From the NCBI GenBank assembly GCA_030704615.1, contig CM060733.1, positions 13,332,001 to 13,392,000 of the forward strand: a DNA stretch of 60,000 nt. Reading direction: 5' to 3'. The stretch is from Takakia lepidozioides. Lineage: Eukaryota; Streptophyta; Takakiopsida; Takakiales; Takakiaceae. The position numbers were made by a program, and so were the translations under genes. The notes under the pieces are model-generated. The model saw only the letters and a program-made list of their open reading frames with translations, searched no databases and was not told where the DNA came from. Numbering within the stretch: position 1 is the stretch's first letter; each line of letters starts with the position of its first letter. This document shows, piece after piece, positions 34,055-49,421 of this stretch.

Positions 34055-37000
34055 ATGACGAGGCGTCGTTTGTTGGAGAACACAGGGCCAAGGCAGCAGG
34101 TGAACGCGGAGACTGATTCACAAGAGCAGACGGAGACTGAGGCAGCGGCTGCGACACAGTCGGCGATAAGAGTGCGCCAGCCTGTGGAGGCAGAGATGAA
34201 TCGCAGGGACACTGAAGAAGGTGGAAGCACGCGGAACGCCGAACCTGAAGAAGGTCAAGAAACCCTTGCGCAGACAGAAACTCCAGCAGATGTGAGAGGG
34301 AAGAGGAAAGCTGCAGAAGGGGATCAAATTTCAAAACCTAAGAAGGTGCCAGTAAGTTTTATCATATAGTCTGTGTGATTGCCTTTCAAGGAGTCCTTCC
34401 TCTTCCATTCTTTAGCAGGAACTACTGAATCGCGAGCGTCGTTAACGCCATTCGATTCTGCTCATGAGATTTATGTACCTATGTGTTTGAAGAGAGAGTC
34501 TGCACTTACTATTCTCCCTAAACTACACTGAATGTCGTTGCCGCCAATCAGTTGCACATATATGTCATTACACAACACCGATCCGGCAGGTTGTTATCTT
34601 TTGTGATTGTCGTTAACGCCGTTCGCTATCGCTCTCACTTTTGTTTTGAATACGGCAGTCTCGGCTTTGCATGTGTAGATTGCTGAATTCTTTCACACCA
34701 TTCATGGTGAGTTTCCTTGATACAGAGTGATTGTCGTTACCGCCATTCACTATTTGCAAATCACTTAGTCAGAACTGAATGGCATCGTGCAGAAAACTGT
34801 GAGGTCGAAGCCTACAGGATCAGAGGGGAAAGGATCTGGAGATGGGGACGAGTCCGCAAAAAGCTCAGAGAATACAGATGAAGCAGATGAATCCGAAGTG
34901 CACTACCTTGACAAGGTGAAAGAACTCATGTCATTCCAGAAGGTAAACTCTCAGGAGGTTATAAGGGACATGCTCGTATCTGGAGGGCGTCTGGACATAC
35001 CTCTGTGCCGGATGATATCAATGCCTGTTGTGCGTCCACCTCTTTCCCATGACATAACAAAATTGGAGAGTGATTTTGTGCATGGATATAGACTTGGTGC
35101 ACAAGTTTTTTATGTGTCACTGACGGATATAAATGGGAAAAGCACATTAGTTTCTCCAGAGATCAGTGATAACTGGGATGAGTGCTGGAAAGATGCCAAT
35201 GAGGAGTTCGAGCTGGGCCTCATGATGGGAAAGAACACCCAGCAATTTTGCAACCACATGTTCTACGTCTGGGACGGCAACCACCGATTGCTGGCATGGA
35301 TGGGATACATTCAGAAACACCATTCGAAAGACAAAGACAAGCATGTTGCTGTGGAGGCAATGGTTTTGGATCCAGGAAACGACATCGCTAGGCTTCTTAC
35401 AGCTATGCACGACGTGAACAAGTAAGTCATCCAGGAGATTTGATTCCCTCTGTAGTGTCTTGTTGATCCTCAAAAAACAGTGTTAAGGAATGCAATGTTT
35501 TCAATGTTTTTGCAGATCGACAGAGAAATCGCATGTGACAACAAGCTTGGTTCACACACTATTCCGAATTCAGAGGATTGGTCTGATGAAGCTGGATGAT
35601 TTTCGGACAGTACTACCACCCAATATCATCAAGAAGTGCGAAAACAGGAAGAGCTGCAGGCACTTGGTATTCTTTGACACGAGAGGCGTTTCTGGAGTAC
35701 ATGTATGCGGTAAGCCCGAGTCTGTAATCTGTTTACTTTTCGAATACATGTTTAGAGTCCCTTCGGAGCTAATCACTACTTGAATGAATGCAGCAAGAAC
35801 TGGCAGAGGCAGCTGAGAAGGGAAAATCCGAATATTACCGCACTACACCAGAGGAACTAAGGACATCAAAGGGTGTGGAAGCTGCAATAAAGAAGGAGTT
35901 TGAGATGCGAAGAACCAAATTGATGTCAGCCTTCGGAAAGCAGCTTAGAATAGTAGATCCTGGACTTGGTCCTGAGTTCCTTCAGCAGATCAAAACACAC
36001 TATGACAAGCATGTGCATCCGGAGATGCAGCAGGAGAAATTGCACCGGCTGGCCATATCGATGGTCGACCCACAAACAAAAATAAGGTGGCTGGAGATAT
36101 GGAACTCAGATCAAACAGTAAAGGACTTGAATCAGTTCCCAAAGAGCACCATACAGCCTGGCACAAAGGTGGAAGGAATCAGTGATTTGGTGTTTGATAA
36201 CTGGCTCCACAAGGCTACATTTTGGAGTCAGGTGTGTATTCGAACATGCTGTTTCTTCTCTTCAAGTATGTGATGTGTTTTTTTTGCAATTCTGACAAAT
36301 ATACTATTTGCAGCTCGAAAAGCGCGCCGTCATTGTGCTGGATCAGACTTTGAAGGACCTGAACATTGCGATTGTTTCCCCTCCCCAAATGTCATTGGAG
36401 GCATACATAAGGAAGTGGAGAGGTCTCACCTGGAGATACTGTTTTTTCCGGGAGTTCTCCAAAGATGGTAACATTTTACGGTCCAACGACTTTGACAGTC
36501 AGGTTGGAGGAGAGTGGGCCATGATGCGAGTTGTGTACAGGTGAAATGTCATACTTGAAACTCTACTGTTTTTTTGGGAAAAATTGTGGCTTCATATGGA
36601 TTGCAATCTTAGATCCAGATTGAATGTCGTTGACGACATTCACTTCTTTGTCTGAGTCATTCTTAAGCGAGTATATGAATTCACCTGGTTAGGATCTAAG
36701 GGTGCAATTATATTGTCCCTGATTAGAATTGATAATGTCCTTGAATGGCGTTGACGACATTCACATACGGAGTTGTTGTGTGGTCCTCAAGGTTATTTAA
36801 ATTTTTGTAATGTCCATAGAGGTTACAATGAGGGTTGATCACTTCATTTTGCTGAATGTCAATGCAGACATTCAGTTGTTCTGCATTGTTTTTTCCTCTT
36901 GCGATGAATATGGAGGCTTGATAAGCTCTGTTTAAGAAATCCAAAGTGAATGTCGTTGACGACATTCACAGCTGTGTCTGTATTATTCAAAAACGACAAA

Positions 37001-39673
37001 TTCAATTTCATGGATTGGGGAGCTAAGTAATTGGTTTCTTTTTGTATTTTTGTGAATGGCGTTGACGCCATTCACATACAGTGATGTTGTGAGGTCCTCA
37101 GTGATAGGTTCGTTATGAATGTGCATTGAGTTTTCCTGGATGGTTCCTTACTCAATTTTTTTATTTCCATCCTGTGATTTTGCTTCATTTCAGTAATAAT
37201 TTGGCTTCATTCTTGATGTCGTTGACGACATTCACTTCTATGTCTGTGTCATTTCTAATCGCTTATTTGCATTCACCTGGATTAGGATGTATTTACAGTG
37301 TCATGGAATGGAATGTTCTGAATGGCGTTGACGACATTCATATCTGGAGCAGTAGTGTGGTCCTGAAAGGTCCTTGGAGCAGTTGTCAGAGCCATTTCAA
37401 TCCATGTTTTATTCTTTCTGTTCTACTTGCATCTTACTCACTGAGCGCTTTTGTGGGTTGGGATTCATCTCCTTTTTTCAGGTACACGAAATATGTGCTT
37501 ATGGAAGGAAATCACCTGAGCGGAATTCCCGACTATCTTGACATGTGGTCGGACCCTGCAAACGATCCAACCATGTATACTGCAGGGATATTGAAGGACT
37601 GGAGTCCTTCTCACTTCAGAGACTGTGGGTGGTACCTTGACTGCCCACCTGAGCACACGACCTTTCAGAACAGCATATGAAATACTTGAACAATAACGCT
37701 GAGATGCTGGCGCCTTTGACTGACGAAGAGTATCAACGAAACATAGCAACCTTGGCTGCCAAGGAGCCTGATGCTCAGGGAACGCCGCAGAAGGGAAAAG
37801 AAGGCGGGCCGCAAACCAAAAGACAAGGCTGTTGATGTCATAGCCATCTCACCAGCAAAGCCAAAGGACAAAGACAAGTCCAAAGAGAAGGAAAAGGACA
37901 AGGGGAAGGAGAATGAAAAGGAGATGGAGAGTGGGCAGGACTTTAGTGCTGGAAGATATACCCGCACTCTTCAGTGCGTGTTCGATGCCAAGCCACACCC
38001 GTTCTGATTCAGCAGGAGAGATGAAAATTGTTAATGAGGGTTGGCTTTCGATGATGCAGAGTCGAAAGAGAGGATACACTGGGGTGCCATCCCCTACCTG
38101 GGACAATATAATCTCATTCCTCAATCTGGTGAGAATTCCAGTTTCTTTCCTTTTTCTCTGAATGTTTCGTTGGCAGTATTTCAGTCTCGTTCTTTGAAAA
38201 CATTTGCCATCGTTCTTATAAAAAACATGTCTGTTGCAGGTGAGCACAGGTCCCACCTTCGTGTGCGGTGTGCAGAAAACTTATGCGGCCGACATTGTCA
38301 TTCTCGACATCCCGGATGGCCAGGCTGTGCCAGAAGTTCTTCCAAAGGGCAAGACGCCAGGGTGGAACAAATTCGAGGACAACTACTGGAGTTGGGTATT
38401 CGGGTTCTGTAACAATTTCCTCTCTGATGCAGGGACACTTCTGCTTTTTCAGTCATGTGACAATGATAGTCGTCGGGCATTGGCATCATACCTCAAGTCT
38501 TCAGGGTTTGAAGTTTTGCGCACATGGAATTGTGTGAACAGCCTCTACCTTGTGAAAGGGGGTTTCCCTGGTCAGCTGGTATGCCGTCTGCCTTCTGCTT
38601 ATGCTTTGATCATGAGTTTCAATTTCTCTGCAGCTCCACTCTAGTAGAATGTTTTATGATCGACACCGATCATCAACGATTCATGGTTTTTTGGTGTCAG
38701 AGTTCTGAATAGCCGATGTACACACTTCCACTTTAGATTGTGTTTACCACACTAACCTGCTATCTTTGGCAGACGAGGATGTTCGAGGCGATCTGCCTGC
38801 GGAGGATTCGCACATCAAAGACACCATCCTCCATCCGCAGCTTTGAGATTTCTGACCAGGGTTGTTTCGTCAACCCCCCTATGAGCCCCATGTCGATGAC
38901 ATTTTGTACAACTTCATGCAGTCCAGTCAGACTCTGAAGAGACCAGATGGCACTCCCTGGAGAGGTGCAAAGGAAAAGTCACCAGCATTCATGCAAATAC
39001 TGCTGGAGTCATGCAGCCACCGCTCTGCACGGGTGGTCGATCTTTCTGTGTCCACAGGTTCGTTTTCTCCCTTCCGAATTGGTTTCCTTTCAACAGTTTC
39101 ATCTGCTTAAATCCCCTCCTCCAAACTTATGTTCTCCTGTCTGGTGCAGGAGCAACTTACCACGCATGCAAGGCAGGCGGAAGAAGCCTTTTTGGTATGG
39201 AGGGTGATTCTGACCTCTACAACACAGTGCTCCTCCCCCTTTTGTCTGGCTCCACTTCAGGCACACAGACTGATCGGATTCATATTCGAAATGATGACGA
39301 TCCCGAAGATAAGCAGGTCGACAACGACTTTTCATGTGAGTAAGTGCTAAACCCTCTTTGGGAGTCATACTCAATTTCTCGATAACATCAAAGTTACAGT
39401 AATAACTTTTTCAGGCTGTCTTTCAGGAAAGCCAGCGGTGGATCTTCAGGAGATACAGTCATTTCTGGCGAGTCTGTTTTCGACAGCCCCCTTTCCAATT
39501 TTCTGCTCCCTGTTTATGCCGAAGCAATGGCACTTCACGCGTCCGAGTCCCTATCCCCTGACTTTTTAGTGGCCAGCCGTAGGTGTATCCAGCGTGGATC
39601 CGGTGTTCTAAAATACTTAGACTTAGATGCAGAGGAAGAGGGGATACATTGTACTGACTCTGAGTCAGACTGA
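34055..39673 (+). CDS. ParB-like / beta-class DNA methyltransferase-like protein encoded by the transposon
   Basis: Exons inferred from splice sites and phase: 34,055-34,351; 34,793-35,421; 35,516-35,709; about 35,798-36,231; 36,314-36,542; about 37,482-38,128 (frame changes inside); 38,240-38,578; 38,773-39,057; 39,150-39,339; 39,415-39,673. The N-terminus is Glu/Thr-rich and disordered. A middle region has FYVWDGNHRLLAWMGYI (near 35,260-35,310) and a following L-x-x-A-M-H-D-V-N-K, like ParB/sulfiredoxin-fold domains. The C-terminus has ADIVILDIPDG at the motif IV position (38,306-38,320), then LSDAGTLLLFQS. Next is EKSPAFMQILLE, and last VVDLSVSTGATYHACKAGG with LFGMEGDSDLY as motif I, spliced in phase at 39,057/39,150. 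The order IV then I is that of beta-class N4/N6 DNA methyltransferases. Motif IV lacks D-P-P-Y and motif I lacks F-x-G-x-G, so activity is uncertain. Frame changes near 37,675, 37,785, 37,960 and in exon 8 suggest decay of this copy. Confidence 0.66.
34434..34748. repeat. Intron 1 palindrome-like sites (4 diverged copies)
   Basis: Four sites related to GAATGTCGTTGACGACATTC lie at about 34,434-34,454, 34,530-34,549, 34,605-34,624 and 34,729-34,748. They carry variants such as GTCGTTAACGCC and GTCGTTACCGCC. All lie in intron 1 of the methyltransferase-like gene, none in its exons. Confidence 0.85.
36622..37339. repeat. Intron 5 array of seven palindromes
   Basis: The consensus GAATGTCGTTGACGACATTC has 9-base arms and a 2-base centre. 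Sites are at 36,622, 36,743, 36,854, 36,948, 37,054, 37,214 and 37,320 (starts), spaced 94-160 bases apart. Variants often change both arms together (GAATGGCG...CGCCATTC at 37,054), which preserves the palindrome. The sequence between sites is unrelated AT-rich intron. The symmetry suggests either dimeric protein binding or hairpins in RNA. Confidence 0.93.
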
Positions 39674-39785
39674 ACTGTATTCTTTTATATTCATTTTCAT
39701 ATTATCTGGAAAACGTTGAATCCCCTTACTCTACCGTAGTTGTTCCTTTAGAACAAATAATAATCACAGAATCAACTTTCGTTTA

Positions 39786-40165
39786 AATTGCTATATGTAT
39801 GAATCCATCTCACAAACCTTCCTGACTCTTCTCATATCCATTGTGCATTCATCTACACTGTATTCATGCGTGCTCCATTCATGAAAGCTTCCTTTGTACA
39901 ACATCCATTGTACATTCATCCTCTGTACTCTTTAATCCACCCCACAAACCTTCCACACTCATTTCATATACTTTGTGCATTCGTCAAAAGATTTGGTCAT
40001 GCATCTTCCTGTCATGAATTTTTGTCATTGCTCAACATCCATTATACATTCATCCATTTTACTCTTATCCATCCGTCATTCATCCATCTACATAGATTTT
40101 TCAAACTCATCCATCTGTTTATCATCCAACTGTACATTCATCCATCATTTATTCAATGCCTTTTA
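39786..40165. repeat. CATTCATCC-rich cluster near the right end of the Mutator-like element
   Basis: Words such as 'cattcatcc', 'catccatc' and 'gtacattcatc' occur about a dozen times between the methyltransferase-like stop codon and the right subterminal repeats. The intervening sequence is C/T/A-rich. It may be a set of protein-binding sites or simple-sequence drift. Confidence 0.7.
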
Positions 40166-40355
40166 TTATGTCGTCCAGCTTGTTTCCGCGGTAAAGGGTG
40201 CCAATCCGCGGGAATACACTCCACTTCTTTCTGGGTGCGTGGTGACTCGGCCTCCACGTGTGATGACGTGGACTGAGCCCCGTGACGTGGCATTTGCGCA
40301 AGGTGACGTGGCGTGAGCGCACGCGCTCACGCGCTCACGTGACCAGGCTCACGCC

Positions 40356-40879
40356 GAGGCATCCCTGAAGCTAGGAAACGGTATGAAAGGCAGGCGAATC
40401 GGAAGCGGAGGGAGGAAGTGAAGTTTGAGGCAGGCACGGAGGTCTGGTTGAACATCAAGAATTTCCGACTACCTCCGGAAGTGAGCCCGAAGTTCATGCC
40501 TCCGTATGCGGGACCCTTTCGCATTCGGAAGGTTATGAATGAGGATGTGTATGAATTGGAGCTGCCGGCAAACAGCAAAGTGCACCCAGTATTCCATGTC
40601 TCCCTTTTGAAGCCTTAATTCAAAGATGAAGCACATCCGAATTGACATCAAGTGTTGCGTCCGCCACCTATGCTGTTGGATCATGAAAATGAACTTGAGT
40701 ACGAGGTGGAGGCAATACTTAAGTCGAGGAGGTTCAAGAACCGAGAAACGGAGTATCTCGTCAAATGGAAGGGCTATCATCATGTGGAGGCATCTTGGGT
40801 GCATGCCTCAGAAATGGGAAACGCGTCCGAGGCGGTTGCAGCTTTCGAAGGGCGACCTCAAAAGCGGAAGAAATGTTGA
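40356..40879 (+). pseudogene. Chromovirus integrase C-terminus and chromodomain
   Basis: The frame resumes with [35 protein letters not shown] and [12 protein letters not shown]. It then has [20 protein letters not shown], the GPY/F integrase tail, ending at 40,618. After a frame change, 40,676-40,879 encodes a chromodomain: LEYEVEAILKSRRFKNRETE, YLVKWKGYHHVEASWVHASE. Chromodomains of this type bind methylated histone H3 and steer integration. Its presence assigns the element to the chromoviruses. Confidence 0.93.
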
Positions 40880-41708
40880 TGGGGACATCAACCTTGGAGC
40901 GTGGGGGAGGAAATGCATGCTTAGCCCGGCTTAACTAGCTTAGGAACCCGATTGCAAAAACTTGTATTGTACAAAACGTGCTATAAATGAAATGGATTCC
41001 AAATGTTGTGCGTCCTATTTTGTTTGGAATGGTGATGCATGGTATGGTTGGCTAGTGTGTAGAATGCATGCTAGCTTATAAAAGTGGGAGAGGTAAATTG
41101 GGTTAATCGTGTGTTTGCGTAGTGCCGAAATCGGGTGACCCCATCCAAGGGGCAAGGAAACTTGCGCCTTCTTTGGGAATTCACGTGCTAGTGCGCACCT
41201 GGCGCGTGCACGTACTATAACTGCGCTACCGAGGGGGTTGCCTTGTAGTGCGGGCTAACGCGGAAGCTACGTGCTTCCGTTCACGTACTATAATCGTGTA
41301 GCCTCGGGACGAAGTCGTAGTGCGGCTTCGACGTGTTCCCGTACCTCAGGCCAGCATTCCAAGGCGGACCCAATTGTAGTGATTGGGGCGCACGGTTGGT
41401 TCAAGGTTATCTTCCTAGTCAAAGGGTTCCAGGTGAACCCTTGCTCAAGGTGATGCCAAAAGCGGCATCATGAGCGGTCGCAAGCAATGTTGTTGCAGTA
41501 AGACGATTCGATCCTCGGGGAGGATCGTTCTTTGGCCTTGAAGTAGGCCAAGAAGAGTGCACTGGGAGGAGCTTGAGAGACTCCACCCCTGGCCGGGACT
41601 TGGAGGAAGTCGGCCGCCGAACTAGCTAGTGGAGAGTAGAGTCAAGTGTGAGGTTTGGTTCTTTGCCATGGGACGCCATGGTACGGAAACAAACTCCTTG
41701 ATGTGGGT
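40880..41708. other. Chromovirus 3' non-coding region, possibly the first half of a longer 3' LTR
   Basis: A purine-rich 'gcgtgggggagg' at about 40,901 could be the polypurine tract, followed by 'tgcatgcttagcccgg'. The region holds several short hairpins (for example 'gatcctcggggaggatc' near 41,510). If the LTR begins at the purine tract, the 3' LTR is about 1.5 kb and the 5' LTR carries an internal deletion; if not, this is an unusually long 3' spacer. Confidence 0.5.
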
Positions 41709-42417
41709 TGAGGGCAGGGGGTGGGACACATGAGGGGCTGCCCCTGTGGTGGGGGCAGCGGCAGCGATAGGTATGGGGGGCTCAAGCACCATTGAGTGCC
41801 CAAGGCACTCAAGGAGGCGGAGGCGCTCACTAGGTGGAGCCCCGCACACCGGGTTGCGGTGGGGGTGGCTCCACAAGGGGTGGTGGTAGCTTAGCGGGAC
41901 TTAGTGGGGGTGGCATAGGACTCACCATGGGGGCGGAGACCTCGTGGTGGGAGTCGTGGGGAGTCTTGGGACTCATCACGGTCCATAGGGGCCGTGGTGA
42001 GTGGGCCAAGACTCACCGCGACTCATCACCGGGAGTCGAGGGTTTTCGTGGTGGTTCGCCATAAAATGGCATGGCTGGTTGTGAACCCCCCGCGGACAGC
42101 TACAGAAGTATATATAGGGAGTAGTAACCCCGAGAACGGTGCAAGCCCGTTGGTGACCAAAAACTAGTGAGTAAGCGAGCGAGCCGGAAAGCGACCAAAG
42201 AGTGGGGAGCTGTTCCGGACTGCCAACTACCAAAGGGAATTCTCGTTGGTTCCAAACATGTGGAGGGTTCTTTGGGAGAACAAAGGGGGACCGTTATGCC
42301 CCGGTGAGCAGCCGAAGCTCCAAGTTGGCCCGGCGGCTAGGTTGGGAGTCAGGCGCGCGCATCAAAGCGAGTAACTATGACTTGAGGGGGGAGCTTACCG
42401 AAGTGAGGTGTGCGACA
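41709..42417. repeat. Chromovirus 3' LTR (part shared with 5' LTR)
   Basis: It is nearly identical to 24,448-25,153 over about 709 bases, ends 'gtgcgaca', and is followed by ACTTA at 42,418-42,422, the same five bases that precede the 5' LTR. Only small indels and a few substitutions separate the LTRs. The region equivalent to the first 18 bases of the 5' LTR is not aligned directly upstream. Confidence 0.93.
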
Positions 42418-43952
42418 ACTTATTTCAGGTATGTCAGGAACAGATACATCACTTATGGCCCTGTATTTGAAGAGAAATGCAGTTCTTCGGTCTTCATCAG
42501 TCACCAGTGGTGTCTCTTTATCCGTCACGGAAGCTACCATCGCTCTGGCTGCTCGAAATGATTTGCAATGACTCTACTTACAGTGATCGTCCAAATCTAG
42601 CTTTCTTTCTTTCTTTCTTTCTTTCTCTTTCTCTCTCTTTCTCTCTCTCGACTGTTCACCAAATTCCTCACATAAAAACTTTCGATTCATTCTATTGCAA
42701 ACCATACGGGCCGAGCGAGCCTTGCATTACAGAAGGAAAAGATCATGAAACAACTTGAAATCCAGCGCAATCGCTCAGGAAATTTTTTATGAGACCCACA
42801 CTTGGATTTTTCATTGGCTTTACCCAATCGATTGCTCCAAAGGAGAGGAACTCGAGGAACGAGATCAGAGTTATTAGAAAGTCGACAAACTAAACTGGAC
42901 AGTCAAGTACAGCAGGCACTTGCTATTTGCGACACCTGTAAAGCTCGTAAATTTAGCCAACCAGAATATTCCCCACGGTTCCTTACCCCGTGTAAATGCC
43001 CAGGCTGGCGAGGTTTTGGCCAACTATCAAACGTGGCACCATGTGTAAGATAGGCTCAATGTCACCGCACTCGTGACAAAACTCAACCTCTTTACGCAAA
43101 ACTGGTTTGTTTGTGCCAATAATAAGGCACCAACTCCTCGGCTTTCCCGTCACTTTCGCATGCACATCCTTATGTGTTGCGTGTGTGTCATCACACCAAC
43201 TACGTGGGCCTTGTTGCTGTGCGCAAGCATTTCGTGGGTTCGGTGCCGGACACTTGTACAATACGACATGCCAATCAAATGAATGCGAAACCGGATTTAT
43301 CTCGTCGAGTATGTAACCACACATGACCTTGATGACTGCCAATCCCATACGCAGGAAGCCCTTCTCTCTCTGGCACACCGCAGAGTCTGCAGTTGTTCAG
43401 ACCATCCTTATGATCGATGGCATTACACCAAGAATGTGTAGTGCAAAGTCGGTGCCCAAATCAAGAACCGGTCACCGAGGCCTCTACAATTGGAATAAAG
43501 GAGTGTTTAGAAATTACAGGGAGGAATACAAAACTCCCTCGTCAACTACATTTTATCGGGCTCCGCCCCGAGAAGTTGTGGGGTAGCTGACCTACTTCCA
43601 CTGTACCCCTTCTCTAACTACCACTTGGCACTTGAATTTCTCATAAATAAATGACCCCCTGCAATCCTAAGTTGTAGCCAGGTCGCCGTTCTGATTCTGA
43701 GTGGGTCAATCAAAGCAAACTGATTCATTAGGAAGCTTATTGACAACTGCTTTAGGCCTTCTAGACACTCCTTGGTTATAAACTCTTCAATTTGCTACAA
43801 TGCCTCAGAAAATGCCGCTCTGGAAAAATGCGTGCAACCAAATGCGTGAATGTTTGCAGATGTAAAAGCAAACACCATTTCGATCTCCGCAAATGACAAA
43901 GAGCTCAAATACGATCCTTTTCTCATCCAAGCAACTGAGGGTCAGTCTTGCT
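42418..43952. other. Non-coding with CTTT/CT microsatellite
   Basis: A (CTTT)n then CT-rich tract runs from about 42,601 to 42,650. Open frames on either side (for example 42,983-43,378 minus) have no motif I recognise. The right end is CPN60 3' UTR. Confidence 0.55.

Positions 43953-49421
<5,469 letters not shown>

Larger units (their letters stand above)
29097..40355. mobile_element. 11.26-kb Mutator-like DNA transposon inserted in the chromovirus integrase
   Basis: The ends are imperfect inverted repeats of about 32 bases: left GGCGTGAGCGTTGCACGTGA; right, reverse complemented, GGCGTGAGCCTGGTCACGTG. Both are followed by GAGCGCG-type sequence. Inside each end, GACGTGGC words repeat (left to about 29,245, right from about 40,263). 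The flanking chromovirus coding sequence resumes on both sides, which fixes the limits. Candidate 8-bp target repeats 'gacgcaat' and 'gaggcatc' match at 5 of 8 positions, so they are doubtful. The element carries a MULE-type transposase (-) and a divergently arranged ParB-like/DNA-methyltransferase gene (+). Confidence 0.82.

Noticed and set aside
36622-37339. True bacterial parS sites or a ParB-parS partition system
   Set aside because: The palindrome is longer than and different from known parS sites, and no ParB helix-turn-helix was recognised; I keep only the neutral statement that a ParB-like region and palindromes occur together.
29088-40364. Target-site duplication of the first Mutator-like element
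   Set aside because: 'gacgcaat' and 'gaggcatc' match at only 5 of 8 positions, so I do not list it as a feature.
42983-43378. Zinc-knuckle-like CHECGDIEPILHMV in a minus-strand frame
   Set aside because: Only part of a ligand pattern is present, with no reverse transcriptase context.
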